From assembly GCF_001042905.1 (NCBI RefSeq), contig NZ_JYLB01000007.1:124001-188000 (forward strand): a stretch of DNA of 64,000 bases. The letters are read 5' to 3'. This DNA comes from Pseudomonas lini. GTDB lineage: Bacteria > Pseudomonadota > Gammaproteobacteria > Pseudomonadales > Pseudomonadaceae. Of this stretch, positions 21,325 to 30,131 are shown piece after piece (position 1 is the stretch's first letter; each line of letters begins with the position of its first letter). A program made the translations under genes and the position numbers. The notes beneath the pieces were generated by a model. That model did not search any database and had not been told where the DNA came from. It saw only the letters and a program-made list of their open reading frames with translations.

Positions 21325-21418
21325 AATGTGGGAGCGGGCTTGCTCGCGAAGAGGCCATTTCAGCCAACATTGATGTTGGCTGACAGACTGCTTTCGCGAG
21401 CAAGCCCGCTCCCACATT
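21325..21418. repeat. REPIN, family B
   Basis: Arms AATGTGGGAGCGGGCTTGCT (21325) and its complement ending near 21418 are perfect over 25 bases. The loop itself contains a further inverted pair, GCCAACAT and ATGTTGGC (about 21363-21380). Confidence 0.88.
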
Positions 21419-21520
21419 GGATCGATGGTGAACACAGCATTTGTGTTGCCACCACTGTTCCCGTGAAGCGACGATGCAGGCAAGATGAAGGTCTGCAAGT
21501 CAGAACACAGGAAGCTGATC

Positions 21521-22984
21521 GTGACCGAAGCGTTTATTGTCGTTCAAACCGCCGAGCAAGCCGTGGATCGGCTTGCTGCCTTGCACGAGCGTGCAACCAC
21601 AGCGCTGAATCAGGCGCTCAAGCGTTATCTCAAGGATCGCGTCGAGCCGGACGCGGAGCAGCGTGCTCTGTTTCGTTACCCCGAGTTGCGTCTGACCTAC
21701 CTTTGCCAGGGCGAAGTCCCACAGACCACTCGCGCCTATGCCAAGGTCCAGTTACCGGGAACTTACAGCGTCACCGTCACCCATCCCCGTGCCTTCCGCA
21801 AATACCTGCTGGAACAACTCGTTCCGTTGATGCACGACTTCACCGTGACCGTGGAAGTCGGCGTCAGTCAGCAGAACATTCCTTACCCGTACGTGGTCGA
21901 GCAGGGCGATGAACTGGCCGGCTCCGGCGTCACGGCGGCGGTGCTGGCGCGAGTGTTCCCGAGTACGGATTTGTCGGCCGCGACCGATGGCATCGCCGAT
22001 GGCTTGTACGATTGGGAAAACACCGACCCGCTGCCGCTGGCCCTGTTCGACGCCGCGCGGGTGGACTTCTCCCTGCGCCGACTGGTGCACTACACCGGCA
22101 GCGACTGGCGCCATGTGCAGCCATGGATTCTGCTGACCAACTACCACCGCTACGTCGACCAGTTCATCGTTCATGGTCTTGAGCAACTGCGCAACGATCC
22201 GCGTTTTGTGCGCATGGTGTTGCCGGGCAACGTGATCATCGAAAAGGGCATGGACCACGGCGAGGCGTCAGCGATTGCCGCGGGCGTGGTCTGGCATCGT
22301 TACCAGATGCCGGCCTATCACCTGATCGCCAGCGACGGCCATGGCGTGACCCTGGTGAACATCGGCGTCGGCCCGTCCAACGCCAAGAACATCACCGACC
22401 ACTTGGCGGTGCTGCGTCCGCATTGCTGGCTGATGATTGGCCACTGTGGCGGCTTGCGTCAGTCGCAGACCATTGGCGACTACGTGCTGGCCCACGCTTA
22501 CATGCGCCGCGACGGGATTCTTGACCGGGTTGTGCCGCCGAACATTCCGATTCCGGCCCTGGCCGAAGTGCAGATGGCGCTGCAGCAAGCGGCGGCGAAC
22601 ATCACCGGTGAGAAGGGCGATGAGTTGAAGAAGCGCCTGCGTACCGGCACCGTGTTGACCTACGACGACCGTAACTGGGAACTGCGCTGGGCGCAGGAGC
22701 GTCCGTTGATCAACCTGTCCCGCGCCGTGGCGGTGGACATGGAAAGCGGCACCATCGCTGCGCAGGGTTACCGCTTGCGGGTGCCATACGGCACGTTGCT
22801 CTGTGTGTCGGATAAACCGCTGCACAGCGAAATCAAACTGCCGGGCTCGGCCAACGCCTTCTATGAACGCGCGGTCAGCCAGCACTTGAAGATCGGCATC
22901 GAAGCGGTGGATCTGTTGCGCACCGAACTCAACTCGCTGCACTCGCGCAAACTGCGCAGCTTCGACGAACCGCCGTTCCGCTAA
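21521..22984 (+). CDS. amn: AMP nucleosidase
   Basis: A 487-residue enzyme that splits AMP into adenine and ribose 5-phosphate, regulating purine nucleotide pools. It has the N-terminal AMN-specific domain (FVVQ-like opening; LRLTYLCQGEVPQTTRAYAK) and a C-terminal nucleoside phosphorylase fold (VTLVNIGVGPSNAKNITDHL; MIGHCGGLRQ; AVDMESGTIAAQGYR; LCVSDKPLHSEIK). I prefer the GTG start at 21521 (VTEAFIVVQT) because AGGAAG sits 7 bases upstream and the length then matches E. coli Amn (484). An ATG at 21485 would add 12 residues and has no such site. Confidence 0.93.
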   Translation: MTEAFIVVQTAEQAVDRLAALHERATTALNQALKRYLKDRVEPDAEQRALFRYPELRLTYLCQGEVPQTTRAYAKVQLPGTYSVTVTHPRAFRKYLLEQLVPLMHDFTVTVEVGVSQQNIPYPYVVEQGDELAGSGVTAAVLARVFPSTDLSAATDGIADGLYDWENTDPLPLALFDAARVDFSLRRLVHYTGSDWRHVQPWILLTNYHRYVDQFIVHGLEQLRNDPRFVRMVLPGNVIIEKGMDHGEASAIAAGVVWHRYQMPAYHLIASDGHGVTLVNIGVGPSNAKNITDHLAVLRPHCWLMIGHCGGLRQSQTIGDYVLAHAYMRRDGILDRVVPPNIPIPALAEVQMALQQAAANITGEKGDELKKRLRTGTVLTYDDRNWELRWAQERPLINLSRAVAVDMESGTIAAQGYRLRVPYGTLLCVSDKPLHSEIKLPGSANAFYERAVSQHLKIGIEAVDLLRTELNSLHSRKLRSFDEPPFR

Positions 22985-23056
22985 CGGTTTGTCATGGTCA
23001 TTTGGCGGTCAGGGCACTAGCATTAGCAGCCCTGACCGTTAGATGTTCCTTTTCCC

Positions 23057-23698
23057 ATGTCTCGTCCTCCACGTCCCGTTTCCCGCCGCCCTGGCGTGAA
23101 GCCTGCGCCATCCTCTTCAGCTCCGCGCCGTGTCGCCAAAGCGCCGCCGGCCGAGCCGAAACTGATTCTGTTCAACAAACCTTTCGATGTGCTGACGCAA
23201 TTCAGCGACGGCGAAGGGCGGGCGACGCTCAAGGATTTCATCGAGATTCCGGGGATTTACCCGGCAGGACGGCTGGACCGCGACAGTGAAGGCTTGCTGT
23301 TGCTGACCAATGACGGCCAGCTTCAGGCGCGAATTGCCGACCCGAAACACAAACTGGCCAAGACTTACTGGGTACAAGTGGAAGGTGAGCCAAGCGCTGA
23401 GCAGTTGCAGCGCTTGCGTGATGGCGTCGAGCTGAACGACGGCATGACGTTGCCGGCCGAAGCGCGACAGCTGGATGAGCCTGAGCTGTGGCCACGTAAC
23501 CCGCCAGTGCGCTTTCGTAAAAGCGTGCCGACCCGTTGGCTGGAGCTGGTGATTCGCGAAGGCCGCAACCGTCAGGTACGGCGCATGACCGCGGCGGTCG
23601 GCTTGCCGACGTTGCGTCTGGTGCGGGTCAGAATCGGTGACTGGTCGATCGAAGGGCTCGATCAGGGCCAGTGGAAGGAAGTGCCGGCGCGCTTATAG
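23057..23698 (+). CDS. rluE: 23S rRNA pseudouridine synthase, RsuA/RluE family
   Basis: A 213-residue enzyme. After a Pro/Arg/Ser-rich N-terminus of about 35 residues comes the pseudouridine synthase core: [16 protein letters not shown], the catalytic [17 protein letters not shown] near residue 73, [12 protein letters not shown], and [20 protein letters not shown] near 170. There is no S4 domain, which points to RluE, which modifies U2457 of 23S rRNA, rather than RsuA/RluB. Its stop codon overlaps the stop of the convergent DUF2788 gene in a 6-base TTATAG. Confidence 0.9.
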   Translation: MSRPPRPVSRRPGVKPAPSSSAPRRVAKAPPAEPKLILFNKPFDVLTQFSDGEGRATLKDFIEIPGIYPAGRLDRDSEGLLLLTNDGQLQARIADPKHKLAKTYWVQVEGEPSAEQLQRLRDGVELNDGMTLPAEARQLDEPELWPRNPPVRFRKSVPTRWLELVIREGRNRQVRRMTAAVGLPTLRLVRVRIGDWSIEGLDQGQWKEVPARL

Positions 23699-23902
23699 AG
23701 TGCCGGATTCAATCATGCCGATGACCACGCTTTTGACCACGAAGGCGGCCACGCCCAGCCCCAGTACGAAGAACAGAATGAACGAGCCGAAGCGCCCGGC
23801 CTTGGATTTTTTCGCCAGATCCCAGACGATAAAACCCATGAAAATGATCAGAATGCTGACCAGACCAGTCATCATCCACTCTTCGAGTACTGCAGGATCC
23901 AT
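23693..23902 (-). CDS. DUF2788 family small membrane protein
   Basis: A 69-residue protein with two hydrophobic helices (about 10-29 and 42-62) joined by a basic loop, [12 protein letters not shown], the pattern of DUF2788. Function unknown. It is convergent with rluE and overlaps its last 6 bases. A GGAGATG stands just upstream of the ATG at 23902. It corresponds to PA3967 by position. Confidence 0.8.
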   Translation of the reverse strand: MDPAVLEEWMMTGLVSILIIFMGFIVWDLAKKSKAGRFGSFILFFVLGLGVAAFVVKSVVIGMIESGTL

Positions 23903-24014
23903 CGAACATCTCCAGCGTGGGTGGGGCTAAAAGGCGCTGGAGTATACGCCATGGGGGATTGGCGAGGCATTGACCTGCGGCAGTGTGCCGCAGCTATTCG
24001 TCGCCCAGCGCACT

Positions 24015-24118
24015 CTTGTAGGAGTTGTCGAGTGAAACGAGGCTGCGATCTTTTGATTTTGCTTTTTAAAAACAAGATCAAAAGATCGCAGCCTCGTTTC
24101 ACTCGACAGCTCCTACAT
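24015..24118. repeat. REPIN, family C
   Basis: Long inverted arms (about 45 bases) containing GAGTGAAACGAGGCTGCGAT and CTTTTGATTTT. It shares the ends of family A (GTAGGAG and GGCTGCGATCTTTT) but has a different middle. The 24 January-like sequence at 34159-34252 is the second copy in this window. Confidence 0.85.
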
Positions 24119-24138
24119 AGCTCCTACAGAAGCGCGTC

Positions 24139-24618
24139 TCAGCTGCGTAGATGGGTTAGAGGCAATTCAGTGCTGTTGAGCACCTGATTCAACACAAAAC
24201 TCGACCGCACGCTGGTCACCCCTTCAATCCGGGTGAGATGCCCCAGCAGCAGTTTCTGATAGTGATCCATGTCCGGCACCACTACCTTGAGCTGATAATC
24301 CGCATCCATCCCCGTCACCAGGCTGCATTCCAGTACCTGCGGCAAGGTGCGAATGGCGGCTTCGAAGTTCTCGAAACGCTCGGGAGTATGGCGGTCCATG
24401 CCGATCAGCACGTAGGCGGTCAGGCTCAGGCCGAGCATCTTGCGGTCCAACAGGGCGACCTGACGGGTGATGTAACCGTCGTCTTCCAGTTGCTTGACCC
24501 GCCGCGAGCAAGGCGAAGGCGACAGGCCGATGCGTTCGGCCAGCTCCTGATTGGAAATACGCGCGTCGCGCTGTAATTCAGCCAAAATGCTCAGGTCGTA
24601 TCGGTCGAGTTTGCTCAT
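24139..24618 (-). CDS. Lrp/AsnC-family transcriptional regulator
   Basis: A 159-residue regulator. The N-terminal winged helix-turn-helix is LDRYDLSILAELQRDARISN followed by QELAERIGLSPSPCSRRVKQLEDDGYI; the C-terminal RAM ligand-binding domain runs from about residue 65 (LSLTAYVLIGMDRHTPERFE; VLECSLVTGMDADYQLKVVV; GVTSVRSSFVLNQVLNSTEL). Ligands are usually amino acids. The ATG at 24618 is used; an overlapping TTG one codon upstream is not needed. An imperfect inverted repeat lies 54-82 bases upstream and is a likely operator. It corresponds to PA3965. Confidence 0.92.
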   Translation of the reverse strand: MSKLDRYDLSILAELQRDARISNQELAERIGLSPSPCSRRVKQLEDDGYITRQVALLDRKMLGLSLTAYVLIGMDRHTPERFENFEAAIRTLPQVLECSLVTGMDADYQLKVVVPDMDHYQKLLLGHLTRIEGVTSVRSSFVLNQVLNSTELPLTHLRS

Positions 24619-24671
24619 CAATCAGGCCTTTGTCATAACTATTGCGGCGGATTATCTATCTTGAGGTAAAA

Positions 24672-24700
24672 ATTGCGCAAGTGATGTTTATTTGAGCAAT
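24672..24700. promoter_or_regulatory. Inverted repeat upstream of Lrp gene (candidate operator)
   Basis: ATTGCGCAA (24672-24680) and TTGAGCAAT (24692-24700), 9-base arms with one mismatch and an 11-base AT-rich spacer. It sits between the Lrp start and the terminated transcript at about 24740-24933, so it may control either or both. Confidence 0.5.
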
Positions 24701-24739
24701 CTTCGCAATCCTCTGTCGTCGCCCCGGGCCTATTCTTAT

Positions 24740-24933
24740 CACCAGAATCACTGCTCGGACAAACAGTCCAGTGCGGCTCGCCCAATCAGGCCAGCTGCGG
24801 TCGCCACCCCCACCGGGGATGTGTCGGCCCCCGAGCTACACACTGTCCAGAAGACGGCGTGAGGTGAGCCGACGTCATAAGCGTCGAGCACGGACGAAGT
24901 TCTCAAGGGGAGGCCGACGGGTCTCCCTTTTTT
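24740..24933 (+). ncRNA. Candidate small RNA or orphan leader ending in a strong terminator
   Basis: A 436-base space separates the Lrp gene from the DUF6515 gene. About 190 bases of it are GC-rich and full of small hairpins: GGAC/GTCC (24767-24779), CCCC/GGGG around 24807-24818, and GACG/CGTC (24871-24885). It ends in a textbook Rho-independent terminator (24908-24933). No plausible protein frame fits. The 5' end is a guess: a TATTCT at 24731 might be the -10 but no good -35 is seen. It could be a stand-alone sRNA, a leader of a lost gene, or an attenuator. I matched it to no known RNA family from memory. Confidence 0.45.
24908..24933 (+). terminator. Rho-independent terminator
   Basis: GGGAGGCC (24908-24915), loop GACG, GGTCTCCC (24920-24927): an 8-bp stem with one G-U pair, followed directly by TTTTTT. 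It ends about 120 bases before the DUF6515 start, with no gene before it on this strand. Confidence 0.85.
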
Positions 24934-25054
24934 ATTGGCCGCAATTTATCGGCGCGCCCTCAATAAATAAGTTGCGTGACTGATAACCTGTTGCAGAACC
25001 GGCCTGCGCTTTCCCAGTCTTACGTACAGGCCCTAACCCGCAGTGAGGAAAAGC

Positions 25055-26053
25055 ATGAAGTCGCGCATCTGGCGTTTGGCCGGTGTTGGTTTGCTGTGTG
25101 TGAGTGTCACTGCGCAATCGCTTGCCGATGAGCCGCAAATGCGTGGGCCTGATGATGGGCAACGTGGGCCGGATCATCAGGGGCGCGGCCAGGGTCATGA
25201 CGGTAACAATCAGCCACGCCGGCAGAACAACGAAATCATTCGTGGCGACAACAGCCGCCAGTTCGAGCTCCACGACCAGAATCAGGGCGGCGAGCGGCAG
25301 AACCGTCCGTCGCACGATCCCAATGTTCAGGGCCGACCGCCGCAACAACCCAGTAACAAACTGCCGATCCAGGGCCGGCCCGACACCGTGCGCCAGACCC
25401 AGGAACCCCGGCGTGGCTACTATCAGGACGAACCGCGGCGCAACAATGACAACCGGAATTGGCAGACTGGCGGTCAGGGCTCACGTCATGATGATCGTCG
25501 CTGGCCCGGTCGCCCGGATGGGCGCGGCAATGGCTGGGGCCCCGGCCCGCAGTATCGTCCGGGGTACGTGATCGATCGCTTCCCGGAGCGCAATTACCGC
25601 GTGCCGTATCGTGGCCAGGATTATTTCTATTCCGGTGGTTACTGGTATCGCCCGCAAGGCCCCCGTTATGTGGTGGTTCAACCGCCTCGCGGGATTCGTG
25701 TCCGCTACTTGCCCGATTACGCCCGTGAAGTGTGGATCGGCGGGGCACTGTTGTTCCTGGCGGCCGGCGCGTATTACGCCTACCAGGCGAGCACGCAGGA
25801 GTACGTCGTGGTCGAACCCCCCGTGCAGCCGCAACCGGTGAGCAGTGGTTATGACGTGGTGGCGTATCCGGCCAACGGCCAGTCGCCAGAGGAGGTCAGT
25901 CGGGACGGTTACGAGTGCTATCGCTGGGCCGTGGAACAGAGCGGCTTCGATCCGCGTGCCGTCACCTATCAACCGGCCCCGTCGGTGGTGCAAGTTTACC
26001 GACAGGCCCAGGGCAACTGCCTGAGCAGTCGCGGTTATCAGGTGAGTTACTGA
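25055..26053 (+). CDS. Exported DUF6515-family protein
   Basis: A 332-residue envelope protein. A signal peptide (MKSRIWRLAGVGLLCVSVTA, cleaved near SLADE) is followed by a ~150-residue low-complexity region rich in Gln, Asn, Arg, Gly, Pro and Asp. The folded part has the DUF6515 pattern of paired Tyr-rich strands, GYVIDRFPERNYRVPYRGQD with YFYSGGYWYRPQ, one membrane helix (about 226-242, WIGGALLFLAAGAYYAYQ), and a C-terminal domain with two cysteines (DGYECYRWAVEQSGF; NCLSSRGYQV) resembling the YXWQ/DUF-type tail. GAGGAA lies 8 bases upstream of the ATG. Role unknown. Confidence 0.75.
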   Translation: MKSRIWRLAGVGLLCVSVTAQSLADEPQMRGPDDGQRGPDHQGRGQGHDGNNQPRRQNNEIIRGDNSRQFELHDQNQGGERQNRPSHDPNVQGRPPQQPSNKLPIQGRPDTVRQTQEPRRGYYQDEPRRNNDNRNWQTGGQGSRHDDRRWPGRPDGRGNGWGPGPQYRPGYVIDRFPERNYRVPYRGQDYFYSGGYWYRPQGPRYVVVQPPRGIRVRYLPDYAREVWIGGALLFLAAGAYYAYQASTQEYVVVEPPVQPQPVSSGYDVVAYPANGQSPEEVSRDGYECYRWAVEQSGFDPRAVTYQPAPSVVQVYRQAQGNCLSSRGYQVSY

Positions 26054-26943
26054 GCCCTGGCGGCTTTCACCACTTCCTGCGGGTCGGCGTGCACCAGCAC
26101 TTCGGCTCGCGGGTAGGCGGTGTGAATCGCATCGGCGGCTTGATCGCTGATGCCGTGGGCGACTGACAGCGTCAGCTCCCCCGGCAATTCCAGGTGCAAC
26201 TGCACGAACCACTGGTTACCGGAAATTCGTGTGCGCAGGTCATGGGCGCCTAAAACTCCCGGTACGCTGCAGGCCAGTTCAAGCATGTGCTGGCTGACAT
26301 CCGGCGGCAGCTCTTCATCCATCAGCACCGCAAAACTTTCCCGGGCGATATGAATGGCGCTCCAGAGGATGTAGGCGGCAATCCCCAATCCGAACCAAGG
26401 GTCGACTTGATGCCAGCCGAAACCGGCCAGCACCAGCGCCACCAAAATGCTGCCGTTGAGCAGCAGATCTGAGCGGTAATGCAAGGAGTCGGCGCTCACG
26501 GCGTTGGAACCGGTTGCCTTGATTACCCGATGCTGCAACATCAGCAGGGCCACGGTCAGGGCGAGGGAAAACACAATCACCCCGATGCTGAGCCAAGCTG
26601 CGCCTATCGGCTCCGGATGTTTCAACCGTTCGATCGCCTGCAAGGCAATCAGCACCGCACTGCCGCCAATGAACAGCGCCTGAGCCATGCCCGCCAATGA
26701 TTCGGCCTTGCCATGCCCGTAACGATGATCGTCGTCGGCCGGGCGCAAGGCGTAATGCACGGCCAAAAGATTGAGCAGCGAGCTGACGCCATCGAGTGCC
26801 GAGTCGGTCAGCCCGGCGAGCATGCTCACCGAACCACTCAGCCACCAGGCGATGGCTTTGGCGACGATCAATATGCACGCCACCGCCACCGAGGCGCGCG
26901 TCGCCAGCCGCAGCAGGCGGGCGTGTTCGGTACTGGTGGTCAT
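26047..26943 (-). CDS. Cation diffusion facilitator (FieF-like)
   Basis: A 298-residue inner-membrane metal/proton antiporter with six predicted helices (first ~200 residues) and a cytoplasmic domain. Metal-site motifs are LTDSALDGVSSLLNLLAVHY near residue 41 and DDDHRYGHGKAESLAG near 71, with HYRSDLLLNGS in helix 5. The cytoplasmic tail has HDLRTRISGNQWFVQLHLEL. The likely substrates are Zn, Fe or similar divalent ions. It is convergent with the DUF6515 gene, and the two stop regions overlap by 7 bases. It corresponds to PA3963. Confidence 0.9.
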   Translation of the reverse strand: MTTSTEHARLLRLATRASVAVACILIVAKAIAWWLSGSVSMLAGLTDSALDGVSSLLNLLAVHYALRPADDDHRYGHGKAESLAGMAQALFIGGSAVLIALQAIERLKHPEPIGAAWLSIGVIVFSLALTVALLMLQHRVIKATGSNAVSADSLHYRSDLLLNGSILVALVLAGFGWHQVDPWFGLGIAAYILWSAIHIARESFAVLMDEELPPDVSQHMLELACSVPGVLGAHDLRTRISGNQWFVQLHLELPGELTLSVAHGISDQAADAIHTAYPRAEVLVHADPQEVVKAARAQ

Positions 26944-26984
26944 AGGTGCGGCGTTTCCTTTAAGTGTCCCTTCGAACGCATGAA

Positions 26985-27404
26985 TTATGCGGCCGGTTGC
27001 AGGCCGAACATGGCCAGTTGCTGGGCGCTGCCCTTGTGCTGGATCAGACGTGGATCGTCCAGTGGGAAGCTGCGGCCCAATTCAGTTTCGAGAATAGTCT
27101 GCAACTTGTGATTATCGACCTTGCCGTCGACACCGATGGCTTCCTTGAGTTTTTCCGGGGCCACCTGAGCGGTCCGGCCGGGCTCGAAGTAAATGGCGCC
27201 CGTGGCGAAGTCCACCGCAAAGGCGATCAGGCCGGGGATGATGTAAAACAGCAGACCCACGGCATCCAGCGCGGCGATGGCCGGGTCGATCTTGCCGTCG
27301 ATCTGACCGCGACGATCCGGGTAGAAAATCGAGCCGCAGGCGGTGATTTGGGTCAGCAAGGTCGCGACCAGTACACCGCCGATCAAGCGAAAGGGAGCAC
27401 GCAT
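26985..27404 (-). CDS. Small lipoprotein, conserved in Pseudomonas
   Basis: A 139-residue protein with a lipoprotein signal (MRAPFRLIGGVLVATLLTQI, lipobox ITAC, Cys23, then Gly, Ser), a hydrophobic segment GLLFYIIPGLIAFAVDFATG around residues 50-69 that may be membrane-associated, and a soluble C-terminal ~65 residues. By place it corresponds to PA3962. No function is recognised. It is divergent from hrpB with about 110 bases between them. Confidence 0.7.
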   Translation of the reverse strand: MRAPFRLIGGVLVATLLTQITACGSIFYPDRRGQIDGKIDPAIAALDAVGLLFYIIPGLIAFAVDFATGAIYFEPGRTAQVAPEKLKEAIGVDGKVDNHKLQTILETELGRSFPLDDPRLIQHKGSAQQLAMFGLQPAA

Positions 27405-27513
27405 GTGAAATCTCCTGAGTTATCTGGAAACGAAGGGGCGTCTGTATGAATTAGGACCGCGACAAACGCCGAGCAGTTCGCCGTTATACTCGTGGCTCTG
27501 TTTTGGAGCCAGC

Positions 27514-30033
27514 ATGATTTCTTTGCCGATTGATGAAGTTTTACCCGCCCTGCGTGAAGCCCTCGCTACACGCCACGAAGCCGTGCTCGAAGCACCGCCC
27601 GGCGCCGGTAAAACTACCCGCGTGCCTTTGGCCTTGCTCAATGAGCCGTGGCTGGCCGGGCAGACCATTCTGATGCTGGAACCACGCCGGTTGGCAGCGC
27701 GGGCGGCGGCGGAGCGCTTGGCCAGTGAACTGGGCGAGAAGGTTGGCGAAACCGTTGGCTACCGGATTCGTCTCGACAGCAAAGTAGGCCCCAACACTCG
27801 GATCGAAGTGGTTACCGAAGGCATCCTCACCCGACGCTTGCAGGATGATCCGGCGCTGGAGGGCGTGGGCTTGCTGATCTTTGACGAATTCCACGAACGC
27901 AGTCTCGACGCCGACCTGGCGTTGGCCCTGAGCCTGAATGGCCGGGAGCTGTTTCGTGACGATCAGCCGCTGAAAATTCTGTTGATGTCGGCAACGCTGG
28001 AAGGTGAACGCCTGGCCGGGTTGCTTGATGATGCGCCGATCCTGCGCAGCGAAGGTCGCATGTACCCGGTGGCAATGCGTTGGGGCCGGCCGTTTCAACC
28101 GGGTGAATTTATCGAGCCCAGGGTGGTGCAGACCATCCTCGACGCGCTGAACGACGAGACCGGTAGCCTTCTGGTGTTCCTGCCGGGGCAGGCGGAAATC
28201 CGTCGGGTGCATCAGCAGCTTGCCGATGCACTGGGCGATAGCACACAGGTTTTGCTTTGCCCGTTGCACGGTGAACTGGACTTGGCGGCGCAACGCGCGG
28301 CGATCGATCCGGCCCCCGCCGGCAAACGCAAAGTGGTGCTGGCCACCAACATCGCCGAGACCAGCCTGACCATCAACGGTGTGCGCGTGGTGATCGATGC
28401 GGGGTTGGCGCGTGTGCCGCGTTTCGATCCGGGCAGCGGCATGGCCCGCCTCGATACTCAGCGTATTTCCAAAGCCAGCGCCACGCAGCGCGCGGGCCGG
28501 GCAGGGCGATTGGAACCGGGCGTGTGTTATCGGTTGTGGTCGCAGGATCAGCACGAGCAACTGGCTGCCTACGCCAGTGCGGAAATCCTCTCGGCGGACC
28601 TTGCCGGGCTGGCCTTGCAACTGGGTCGTTGGGGCGTGACACCGGGTCAGTTGGTTTGGCTGGATATCCCGCCCGCAGCGGCTTATGCACAGGCTCAGGA
28701 TCTGCTTGAGCGTTTGGGCGCGCTGGAGGGGGACGCGCTGACCCGACACGGTCAGGCCATGGCCGAACTGCCGGCTCACCCACGGATCGCGCATTTGCTG
28801 TTGCGCGGTCAGGCGCTCGGCTTGGCCGACATGGCCTGCGATGTCGCGGCACTGCTCGGCGAGCGAGATATTTTGCGTGGCGCCGGGGCGGATCTGCACA
28901 GCCGACTGGTGCTGTTGTCCGGCGAAGAACGGGCCGCACGCGGCGCTCAGGGGGGTGTTCAACGGGCCCGGCAACTGGCGCGGCAGTATCGCGGTTATCT
29001 GCGGGGCAAAGCGTCGGAGCCGGTCAGCGATCCTGAGCATCCGCGCTGGCTTGGCGCGTTGCTGGCGTTGGCTTATCCCGATCGGGTCGCCCAACAGCGG
29101 CGGGCCGGTGGGGCGGAATATCGATTGGCTAATGGTCGTGCGGCACTGTTTGCCGAAGCGGACAGCTTGATGAAGCAACCGTGGCTGGTGATCGCCGATC
29201 TGGGCAGTCGTCAGGGCCAGCGTGAGGAACGGATTTATCTGGCGACGGATTTCGATCCGGCGTTGTTCGATTCGGTGCTGGCCGAGCAGGTGCGTTGCGT
29301 CGATCAACTGGATTGGGATGAGCGCGAAGGCGTGCTGCGGGCCGAGCGTCAGCGCAAGGTTGGCGAATTGATTCTTAGCCGTGAGCCGCTGACCGGGCTC
29401 GACGAAAGCGCCCGCAGTCAGGCGCTGGTGAACCTGGTGCGGCGCAAAGGTCTGGAGCTGTTGCCGTGGACTCCGGAACTGCGTCAGTGGCAGGCACGAG
29501 TTGCGTTATTGCGGCAGTTGGACCTTGGCAGCAAGGGTGAGAGTGAGTGGCCGGATGTCAGCGACACCGCTCTGCTCAAAAGTCTCGAACACTGGTTGAT
29601 GCCCTATCTGGGGAAAGTCTCGCGCCTCAGTCACTTCGCTAACCTGGACTTGTCGAGCATTGTTCACAACTTGTTGCCGTGGCCGCTGCCGCAACGGCTC
29701 GACGAACTGGCGCCGCATCACCTGAGCGTGCCTTCGGGTTCATCGATCCGTTTGGATTACAGCGAGCAGCCGCCGATTCTGGCGGTGCGGTTGCAGGAGT
29801 TGTTCGGCCTGGCCGAGACCCCGCGGATTGCCGGTGGGCGGCAGGTGGTCAAGCTTCATCTGCTGTCCCCGGCGCGGCGGCCGGTGCAGGTGACGCAGGA
29901 CCTGGCGAACTTCTGGCGCAGTACGTATGCCGAGGTGAAGAAGGATTTGAAGGGTCGTTATCCGAAGCACTACTGGCCGGATGATCCGCTGGTGGCCGAG
30001 GCGACGGCGCGGATCAAGCCTCGTAAAAGCTGA
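27514..30033 (+). CDS. hrpB: ATP-dependent helicase HrpB
   Basis: An 839-residue DExH-box (DEAH/RHA-type) helicase. Walker A is EAPPGAGKTTRVPLALL near residue 27, the DExH box LLIFDEFHERSLDADLAL near 122, and motif III ILLMSATLEGERLA; helicase motifs V-VI are VVLATNIAETSLTI and RAGRAGRLEPGVCYRLW. The HA2 and HrpB C-terminal domains follow. HrpB-type helicases act on RNA, but the cellular substrate is not well established. The start at 27514 follows GGAGCC. A REPIN follows the stop within 6 bases. Confidence 0.94.
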   Translation: MISLPIDEVLPALREALATRHEAVLEAPPGAGKTTRVPLALLNEPWLAGQTILMLEPRRLAARAAAERLASELGEKVGETVGYRIRLDSKVGPNTRIEVVTEGILTRRLQDDPALEGVGLLIFDEFHERSLDADLALALSLNGRELFRDDQPLKILLMSATLEGERLAGLLDDAPILRSEGRMYPVAMRWGRPFQPGEFIEPRVVQTILDALNDETGSLLVFLPGQAEIRRVHQQLADALGDSTQVLLCPLHGELDLAAQRAAIDPAPAGKRKVVLATNIAETSLTINGVRVVIDAGLARVPRFDPGSGMARLDTQRISKASATQRAGRAGRLEPGVCYRLWSQDQHEQLAAYASAEILSADLAGLALQLGRWGVTPGQLVWLDIPPAAAYAQAQDLLERLGALEGDALTRHGQAMAELPAHPRIAHLLLRGQALGLADMACDVAALLGERDILRGAGADLHSRLVLLSGEERAARGAQGGVQRARQLARQYRGYLRGKASEPVSDPEHPRWLGALLALAYPDRVAQQRRAGGAEYRLANGRAALFAEADSLMKQPWLVIADLGSRQGQREERIYLATDFDPALFDSVLAEQVRCVDQLDWDEREGVLRAERQRKVGELILSREPLTGLDESARSQALVNLVRRKGLELLPWTPELRQWQARVALLRQLDLGSKGESEWPDVSDTALLKSLEHWLMPYLGKVSRLSHFANLDLSSIVHNLLPWPLPQRLDELAPHHLSVPSGSSIRLDYSEQPPILAVRLQELFGLAETPRIAGGRQVVKLHLLSPARRPVQVTQDLANFWRSTYAEVKKDLKGRYPKHYWPDDPLVAEATARIKPRKS

Positions 30034-30038
30034 AGATC

Positions 30039-30112
30039 AAAAGATCGCAGCCTTCGGCAGCTCCTACATTGGAATGCGATCCCTTGTAGGAACTGCCGAA
30101 GGCTGCGATTTT
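30039..30112. repeat. REPIN, family A
   Basis: Arms 30039-30068 and 30083-30112 carry AAAGATCGCAGCCTTCGGCA and its complement with one or two changes, with a 14-base spacer. It lies between convergent hrpB and the endonuclease-like gene. Confidence 0.85.
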
Positions 30113-30131
30113 TTTCACTAACGCCGCAAAT

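Noticed and set aside
24740-24933. Known RNAs (RNase P, 4.5S, 6S, tmRNA, RsmX/Y/Z) for the candidate sRNA
   Set aside because: None of their conserved core sequences is seen in this stretch.
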